Below, in pieces: positions 56,339 through 64,000 of a stretch of 64,000 nt of DNA; within the stretch, counting starts at the first letter, position 1; every line of letters starts with the position of its first letter. Under the pieces are notes generated by a model. It was not told the origin of the DNA. It worked only from the letters and a program-made list of their open reading frames with translations, and searched no databases. A program made the translations under genes and the position numbers. The stretch comes from Fennellomyces sp. T-0311. Its lineage: Eukaryota; Mucoromycota; Mucoromycetes; Mucorales; Lichtheimiaceae. Where the stretch lies: positions 434,001 to 498,000 of the forward strand of contig JALLLT010000010.1 in the NCBI GenBank assembly GCA_025266875.1, read 5' to 3'.

Positions 56339-56542
56339 AAGGATTGTGAAGACTGGCGACTTGTTGCAGTTCAAAAATAATCACATGGTTGCTCAAAATG
56401 TAGCAATGATTACTTAGACTGCTTGACCATAAAGTTAAAATATATTTGACTGTTGAGAAAAATAAACATACAATGAGAGGAGGAGGGGCATAGACACATA
56501 CTTCGTAATCCTTGAAAGAAAAGATAAAGTAAATCATAAAAA

Positions 56543-57681
56543 CTACATATACTGCTGTTGCTCTCGGTTAAATGCACAGTTCTTCCTAAGATGACGGCTT
56601 ACACAATCCTTTCTTTTAAAAGTTTTGTTGCACAAATTGCATTTGTGCACTTTAGACTTTTGATGGCATGTGTCAATATGCCTTGTGACATCGCGCGGCC
56701 GAGAACACTTTTTTCCACAAATCCAGCAAATCCTATTTTTTTCTAATTGTTGTTTGTGATGGTAAGGAGGTCGACCACTATCTTCTGTTTGTTTGTCAAT
56801 AAAAACATTGGACCCAATCGACTGGAACGCATATTTCATACCAGATGCTCGAATCTTCATCAACGGTGATGTTATTGTGGTACCACGGTGGTACGACCCC
56901 AGGTTTTTGTCCATAGGAGCAACCTTGTTGACAGACATATCACGGGATGTGTCGACATGATTGTTCACCGAAGTTTGGTAGGTGTCAACTTTTGGCATTA
57001 AGGAATAGTGTTGTTGAAATGGTGACAAACCGAATGATCCTACATTGTCAAGATTATGGTCAACCAAAGATTTTTGAAAAGGAGTGTATGGCGAAGACAT
57101 TGTATCTTGATCCATTACTGATTTCGTATCAGTTGACGTGGATGGGGATACGAGTGGTGGAGGACATTGAACCAGTGATGACCCATCGATGGATGAATAA
57201 GTGGGGGATGCAATGGCTGCGGAAATTTCCTGGAAATGCTGCCATGGGTGTTGTATATAAATTTTCAGTTCCTTTTTTTTAATCTTGATCATTTACATTC
57301 AGTTGGTCTTCATCAAATTCCGGGAAAATCGGTTGAGAGGGATATATGCCCAGAGTAGATTGATCTGACATCGTTGTTGATGTTGCCGCGGCCGCTTGTT
57401 GACCATGCGCTGCTTCATATTGCTGTTCCGCATCCGGATAATAGTCAACATGAGTAAACTGGATGTTCTTTGCTGCGGTTGGTGGCACAATCGTCGATGA
57501 ATTAAAGCCGGCGACAGAAGAGACAGACAAGTTTCTTGTTCGTGCCACAACACTCGAAGTATCAGTTTGAAGGCTGTCAACTCCACCTATTTCTTGGTTG
57601 AATAAGAATAATTGAGCGGGGTCCCGCAAGGCGGGAACCAGTGGCATGGTAGTTGTGTAATATCCCGAGGGTGTGAACATT
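56543..57681 (-). CDS. C2H2 zinc-finger protein, putative transcription regulator
   Basis: Two exons, with a short intron of about 58 nt after DEDQLN. Most of the ~360 residues are low-complexity Ser/Thr/Gln/Pro-rich (e.g. QQAAAATSTTMSDQ, LGIYPSQPIFPEF), typical of activation regions. The C-terminus holds two zinc fingers: CWICGKKCSRPRDVTRHIDT (C2H2) and HKCNLCNKTFKRKDCVSRHL, where the last ligand looks like Cys (KNC), i.e. C2HC. The protein ends NREQQQYM. Start ATG 57681 (MFTPSGYY) is the first in-frame ATG; 183 bp upstream is a TATA box. Target genes unknown. Confidence 0.8.
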
Positions 57682-57863
57682 CTAGTTGATAGAATATTGA
57701 CACAGCGCAGCAACCGATCTCTCCTATTAAGGACAACTCGCTTTATATGGATTGGATATTGTAAAGTATTACTTACGTACTGTTCTAGTTTCAATATACC
57801 AATAATACGTATTCGATAATTGGATAACAAAAAATTAAAGGAGGATGATTCGCGCGAAAACAC

Positions 57864-57871
57864 TTTTTATA
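57864..57871 (-). promoter_or_regulatory. TATA box of the C2H2 gene
   Basis: On the minus strand TATAAAAA lies 183 bp before ATG 57681. Confidence 0.45.
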
Positions 57872-58343
57872 CGATTCAAATGGCTTGTGCGCGTGTACTG
57901 GTGACAACCATCCTAGTATTTGTTACACTTGTTTCATTCATGGTACAAGTCCCTCCTTTTGAAAAAAGAACCCAGACCTGATATCTACGCTGGGCAAAGC
58001 CGATTGTCTCACGCTCCCTTTTTTTCTGTAAGAGGACTGCATTGTCTAATCCATAAAAATATTCTTTAGATACTTAATAACTACTTGCAAAGATTATTAA
58101 TTACGTACAAATACAATAGCTACGGAAAAAGTTGATAGTGGCATTGGAGAACTTGGTATGTTCTAGACTCATCATCCAACGATCAAAGAGAAAGAAAACA
58201 TTTGCAAATCTCTCATGCTCATGAAAAATAGAAATGCAAATAAAAAATGATACTTTCACGTCAGTCATCATCAAAGATAGCGACGTAGTACTACTAGGTT
58301 TTGGTGTCCGGCCCCTCCCCCAACAAAAATCCATATTATTTTA

Positions 58344-58361
58344 GGCGTACATATGTACGCC
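58344..58361. repeat. Perfect 18-bp palindrome
   Basis: GGCGTACATATGTACGCC reads identically on both strands. Single copy in the window as far as seen; possible dimeric-factor binding site or chance. Confidence 0.6.
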
Positions 58362-59814
58362 AATTCGAGTTTGGTTTGGGTTAGGTTGAACACGAATGAC
58401 ACATAACCCTTCCTTCCTTCAATTCAAAAAAAGGACCCGTGAGCCGCATACTCTCGGTTTCCAATGATATATTAAGCAACTAGTACTACCGTATTTTTTA
58501 TTGGTTGAACCCTCGAAAACCTATTACTTCGCCTATCAAAATTTGAGCGATTCGAAAAATAAGAATGCTTACTACTTTTCTTAGAGAAACAACGAGAGGT
58601 AAAAAAAAAAATATCGCCTGAGTTTTTCTTTTGTTTTTGAAGATATAAATGTATAATGAAATGACGAGACAATATGCTGCGGCTGTCTCATACACATCTA
58701 GGACAAGTGCGGCGCCAAGTGAGTGCATGAAATGGAACAGCGTTCGTGCATATAAGCGCCACCGAGTGTCGTTCCGCTGCGGCGAGGCCACAGGTTATCA
58801 AAGGGGTACATCGAACGTTCCGATCAGGCAGAACTACCCTAAAGGGAAAACGTTCGAAAGAATTCTTAGTATAGACAATTGGTGTTTGCGAAACATCAAG
58901 GCATGATGTCTCATCTTCTGTTTATTATACTCTGGGAACAATCTAGCAGATAGCACGATCCTACTTGAGGCGCAGTTTATCCTGTATCACAAATCGGTTA
59001 GATGGTAAACTTTGAATTTACCTTCTCTGTCATATGGAGAGACACATGATAACCATCTGCATCAGGCAAACGTATTGCTAGGACAAAAATCGTCATAGAA
59101 CCACACCAGTTGTGTAACGTTTGATCGTTCGGGACAATCAGATTATTGATATCCGCACCGCCATGGTTTGCGATAATTGGGACCTGGGTTCCGATCAACG
59201 GGATACATGTGCATCCCGTTCTTCTGTGGATAGACACGCTGTTAGCTATCAATGGTAATAGCTGCTTCTGACATTTATTTTACTGTACAATTTTTCTCGC
59301 TTGACTGTAGGAAGCGCGAGGGCGTATTAATCATCTGTTCCCAGGTTTTTCAAAGACACCTCATCATCCAAAATCTCAATCCTGCATGCACTGAGACATT
59401 ATGCGTTCGCTTTACCGGTGAAGTTTACGAGTACGCTCCAAACCTTTTTTTTGCGCATGACCTCGGGAAGTCCAAAATAAGTAATCACTGCAGTTATCAA
59501 TCGCCGAGACAGCAATCGTTTTCTTCACGCGTTTTTTTTGTTTATCTGTTTTGCACGAGGACGGAATACAAGAACTTCTTTTTGGGAACCCTATAGAGTA
59601 TTAACTGCTTTGAAGTTTTCAAAGCTAGTCCTGTACTACGACATGCTTTTGTAAACGCATAACTACAAGCAAGGTTTTTCCTTAAATAGGATCATGAACT
59701 TTACCATAAAGGTGAATTGGCAGCTTCTTTGACGTTCATATAATTATAGCATAAATGAATTCACAGCATTGCAAATACTTTTGAGAATGGAGAAGCATGT
59801 AGCTTTAGTATAAC

Positions 59815-59858
59815 AAGATATACCCAGATTTAACGCGAGCACGCTTTGGGTATATCTT
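59815..59858. repeat. 12-bp perfect inverted repeat, 20-nt loop
   Basis: AAGATATACCCA (59815-59826) and TGGGTATATCTT (59847-59858) are exact reverse complements. It could form a hairpin; no associated gene. Confidence 0.6.
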
Positions 59859-61887
59859 TTATCTCAAGACTTCAAAAGCCATGATGCCAATGAAACGCGG
59901 ATGCCCTGATCGCCATCAACTGCCATTTTAGATTTCAGATCACGCAATTGTCTCTTTTGGAATTTTTTTTTTACAGGCTTCTCAGTTATTGCGTACCTGC
60001 AAAAGGAGTCCAACTGCGAAGCCGGTAAAAAAATGTTTGAACTGCTGCAATATTATTAAATTTTACGCGTCAATAGTTCTGTAAAGTATGTCAAATATCG
60101 TCCTCGCGCCAGCGAAAATGCATAACCGTCTATAAATCGAGTAGGTAGTGCAATCTCTCTGAAAGTGAAAATACGTCATGTGTTAGGTACTCATAAGCGC
60201 GCAAATAATAAAATTGTAAACAGACAAGCAAACAATGAAATGAAATACCTATAGCTGGTGAAAGTAATACTAGTGATGGACGTCATTTTACATACGTATT
60301 CCAATCTCTGCTACTTTTCTAGTAGCAACAAAGTTTCAAGTGTGCCGTACGGAATAACATCCCGATCGAATTAGTACAAAGCTTTCCCGTCACATGTTGC
60401 CTGGGACACTTTTATTTCCATTGATCGGAAGCGTTGATTTTGCTTACAGTCGATCGTATAATGTTGTGCTCGCTAGGTTGCAATTTTCGATAGAACTATT
60501 ATAGCCTTGTTGTAGCCATGCTGTTACCTAACAACCGGATCCCAATCCGGCAATAATTCACCATGGCGTTCTGGTTACAGGAAACAATTTGTTTGTACTT
60601 TTTAGCTTTACTTTCTTTAGCTATAAAGCCGTAGAAGCTGTACGGAAAGCTTGAATTTTAGCTTATTGACATCGTAGAGTTACAATGTTGCTGCCGAAAA
60701 ATTGCTGTAACGGCTCAAGTCAACCAGAGATGTAAGTAGTGCACAAAACTTAGTGAAGCCCTTCTTCAGAGATGTGTACAATTCAAAAGAAGGTATAATT
60801 CTATTTCTGAGGATACTGTACGTATTAGATCTAAAGATGTAAATAAACACAAATATTGGTTTTAAATAGCACTCAAAGATGTTCAGAAAAGTTTCTAATG
60901 CCTTTAGAAGGTATCTAGGTACTTCTAACTAGTAATAGAGCAATTCCTTTGTGAGATGCGCTTTAGCAGTCCATGCACAAGAAGCAGGAGATTAGGTACT
61001 TGATAATGATCGTATAAAGAGGTTCTTAATACCATGGTACCATCAATTACTTAAGAAGCGATCGATTGCGAAAGGATGAGAAATATTACATAATTTTGTG
61101 GCATTAACTACGTAAACTACGTGAAGCCAAAATATTTTCTTGTCACGTCAGTACAAACCTTCGATTATATTAAACGGCAAACCGATGACATCAAAGCCCC
61201 GCATCACGATATGTATTGTGTAGCAGAAATGCGATCGGGCTGTCAATCTTACACGAAATCCAAATGTATTCGTGGATTAGGAGATCCAATCCGACGGAGC
61301 TTTGACATTCCCTATTATGGAAAGCAAAAACATAATGCTGAACAGGTGATGTACTTTGTCAAGGTGGGGTTTCTTTTTTATCATTACCATAAAGGTATAG
61401 GGGAATATGGTCGCTAGTGGTTATTTTAATGTAACGAGCCCACATTTATTACCATTAATGGAACATATCATATGCGCATGAGCAATCTTTGGTCGAGCTG
61501 ACAAAATCGGTTCTCCGCGCAGCTTCTCACAGGCAATTGAGAATGATCAATGCATAAATAGAGAGCAAATACAGGAAATACGTCCATTGTAATCGTTTGT
61601 ATCGGTTTGAAAAATTCAAATATCGGTTGCTTAGCAACTATATGAGAACAAATCAAGAAGCGTAACTAAAGTGTCACCAGCGATCATGCGTTGTTAATGT
61701 ACAGTCACTCCGCGATTCGTTCGTGCTTCGAGTTGCGCCGCTGTCCTTCGTTTCTTATTCCAGGAGAGAAAGATAAAGAACCTTAGCAAATGTACCGTTT
61801 GTTTTTGAATGCGAATTTCGACGCTCAACTTGAAGACATTTTTATTGACAATATGTGTTAACGTTTTGGTAGAACGAGGCCCTACCA

Positions 61888-64000
61888 ATGACTTCACACG
61901 AGACACACTCAACATATTCCAATTCAACAGGGACCAAAGCGTCTCTTTCATCCGGACAGAACAACTTGAAAAAGCTCAAATCAAAACACGCCTCGAAACT
62001 ATCTACACTCAAGGAGTTATTTGAAGACTGGACGGATGAGGATTTACTGTTTGCCATTCAGGACGCTGATGGCGATCTGGAGCTAACAATCGAACGGATT
62101 AGCGCGGGTAAGAGGAAACGTAGCAAAAGTGCGTACCAACCTAGGCTGACCATCGCTATCAGGGCACGCCGTTCAATGGGGCGAAGTCAAAACTAAAAAA
62201 TCAAAGAAGGAAGCAGCAAAAGCCAAGGCGGCCCAACCTACGACACCGTTGCCTTCTGCCCATCCACCGCGCACGCAAGCATCACGACATAACAATGAAA
62301 GAGGCCGGGTGCCTCGAGGTAAGGAATTCATTATTTACTCGACAATCACACACTGATATCCATCAAGGCGGTGCAACACCCCGTAAGACTCGTGGAAAGC
62401 CTTCAACTTCACAGCAACCTCTACAATCACAGGCTGCATCATGGGGAAAGCAAACAAAGCCAATACAATCAACTGAGCGAGCAACAGGCGGTTCCTGGGC
62501 TTCAATTGCTTCAGCCCTCAAGACTGCGCAACCAACGAACGACATTGGCACAGAATCATGGAACTCAGCTTCAGCAACAGAAGGTTGGCCCGCCACGAAC
62601 CCTTCGTCCGACACTAACTGGGGTGCCAAGCCATCATGGGGCGAAGAGCCTGCTAATAATACTCCTTCCGAGCAAAATGAAATCTCCACAAAGTCTCCTA
62701 TTCTCACCGCTACCTCCTCCTCCGCCACAACCTCCTCAGCACCAAAGACTTGGGCCAGCTTGCTAAAGTACGTGCTGAAAACGAAAGAGGGCTTGACCGT
62801 TTTCATAACTAAGCGAATCATCTTAGGTCGAAACCCGCACCCAAGCCTGAGCCGAAACCGGTCGTACATGAAGAAAAGCCTGCCAATGATACCTGGGACG
62901 CGCCTGTCAATACCTCTGAAAATGATAACTGGAACGCGCCTGTCGAAGATAACTGGAACGCACCTGCAGATGATGGATGGAACGCAACACCTGCTGCCAA
63001 TGAGAATAATAATGACCCGTGGACACAAACCGAGCAACAGTCGTCGCTCGAACCGTCGGATACAAAGGAAGATGTACGGGAGGAGATAAAGGAAGAGCCA
63101 GAGTCACGTTCAAAGATCACAGAAACCTTGGAGTCCACGGAAATGTCAAATGGTGCGCCTGCACAAGTGGAAGCTGCCAATGACAAAGAACAAACCGCAT
63201 CAACATCCACATCGCCACCAGTTGCTGCTATTGCTGCGGACACTAAGGTTCGCCAACCTATTGGCCGCCGGGTACGACCCGAGGAACCAGTGGTACTTCC
63301 AAACAGCAATACATCACTCGCCGGTGTCGATGTCAAGTTTGGTAGCCTAAACCTTGACGATACCACCCCCGGAGTTATCGAGGCAAACTCCAGGTATGGC
63401 AGCAGCTGAGGATCGTGTAAAGGGTTACTTTCTAAATGTGTGTAGATTGAATGAGCATGACAAGAAGCCTGATCAGGTTCAGGTCTCTGATAAGCAGGCA
63501 TCAACCATCGAGCCGCAGCAAAATTACCTTAACCGTTATGCTGGAAACGCCCCTACAGTGGTTGGCCAGAATGCTGGCCTGACAACTACTGAAACACTTG
63601 CAGATCCAACTTCCTATTTAAAGCAACAAGCACAACAGCAGCAACAGCAAGCGGTCCATGCCCAACAGCAGTCTCAGCAGCAGCACCTTGGTATGGATCA
63701 TCTCACGTCTGCGTATAACTCCTATCTTCCAAATCAACCACCGACGGGCGCTTCTGGTTATGGCATCAATCCAATGGGATCCGTACCTGATTATGGTGTA
63801 TATGGTGCTGAAGCGCAACGGGCTGCCATGGTGAGTTACTGTGTTCGTGATGCGATCACTGGACATTTGCTGACTGCCGGCGGTATATGCGTGCGATAAA
63901 CGTTAGGGATACTATGATCCCAATACGTTCGATCATCACTCTCCTTCCGCAACATCGGCCACCGCGTATCAAATGCGTGACAAGTATAATCAAGATAGTG
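61888..64000 (+). CDS. DEF1: Def1-like RNA polymerase II degradation factor, CUE domain (partial, 3' end beyond window)
   Basis: In yeast Def1 promotes ubiquitylation and proteasomal removal of stalled RNA polymerase II. The start at ATG 61888 is followed by Ser/Thr/Asn-rich residues and a CUE domain: KLSTLKELFEDWTDEDLLFA, IQDADGDLELTIERISAG, then HAVQWGEVKTKKSKKE, a Def1-family feature. The rest is long and low-complexity: Pro/Thr/Ser, W-N-A-P repeats near 62897-62990, acidic patches, QQQ tracts (63624-63690) and Tyr/Gly/Asn-rich sequence, as in Def1's Gln-rich region. Several short introns (e.g. after LTIERISAG, AASSLLK-like LLK, NSR, AAM). The gene runs off the window at 64000. Confidence 0.85.

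Larger units (their letters stand above)
57682..61887. other. 4.2-kb intergenic region
   Basis: No intact gene supported. Short frames near 58649-58906, 59252-59596 and 61121-61417 have some protein-like composition but no recognised motif. The frame at 59252 contains NPACTETLCVRFTGEVYEY, faintly arrestin-like. Contains the palindrome and hairpin listed separately. Confidence 0.4.

Noticed and set aside
59252..59596. Arrestin-like open frame
   Set aside because: Only a weak resemblance (TETLCVRFTGEV), no neighbouring exons with the rest of the fold; not listed as a gene.
1..64000. CRISPR array, operon, prophage or insertion sequence
   Set aside because: None seen; intron-rich eukaryotic genes throughout, so bacterial feature types do not apply.

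Overview
This window comes from a filamentous fungal nuclear genome, most likely an early-diverging lineage (Mucoromycota, possibly Mucorales). The evidence is: many short introns of about 50-70 nt; a P-type plasma-membrane H+-ATPase, a Hfi1/Ada1 SAGA subunit, Def1, a secreted GH37 trehalase and an S28 peptidase; an F-box/leucine-rich-repeat gene; a SANT-SWIRM-MPN (MYSM1-like) protein; and what looks like an intact U12-type AT-AC intron. Mucoromycota retain a minor spliceosome whereas most Dikarya lost it. The lineage is inferred from gene content; there is no rRNA or mitochondrial marker here.

Layout. 0.6-2.1 kb: lectin-fold/CipC-like gene. 2.1-6.4 kb: gene-poor, with two short TA-flanked MITE-like elements and decayed coding scraps. 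6.4-20.6 kb: housekeeping cluster with ribosomal protein uL30/L7 (-), NDUFAF5-like complex I assembly factor (+), trehalase (+), a small UPF0390 protein (-) divergent from fibrillarin (+), an ER J-protein (+), an F-box/LRR gene (-) and an orphan gene (+). 22-29 kb: MYSM1-like deubiquitinase (-) divergent from the H+-ATPase (+). 29-33.5 kb: gene-free AT-rich DNA with microsatellites and a third MITE. 33.5-39 kb: DUF3176-like membrane protein, S28 serine peptidase and a decayed tandem copy of the peptidase. 39-43.9 kb: gene-free. 43.9-55.5 kb: dense block with a methyltransferase, Rgp1, Alg13, Hfi1/Ada1, roadblock dynein light chain, TFIIIA, a Cdk5/Pho85-type kinase and L-2-hydroxyglutarate dehydrogenase. 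55.7-57.7 kb: L7 pseudogene and a C2H2 regulator. 57.7-61.9 kb: gene-free. 61.9 kb to the end: Def1, cut by the window edge.

Functionally these are unlinked eukaryotic genes, not an operon or pathway cluster. Neighbours are often divergent or convergent with very short spacers: 69 bp between the TFIIIA and CDK start codons, and 33-93 bp between several convergent stop codons. Splice junctions were deduced by reading the frames and family conservation by eye.

The most interesting points are splicing-related: the AT-AC intron with a matching U12 branch site in the kinase; GC-AG introns in L7 and trehalase; several introns of length 3n whose last codon is an in-frame TAG, which would mislead annotation; and an orphan gene whose probable intron donor is CAG|ATAAGT, placing a stop codon inside the donor.
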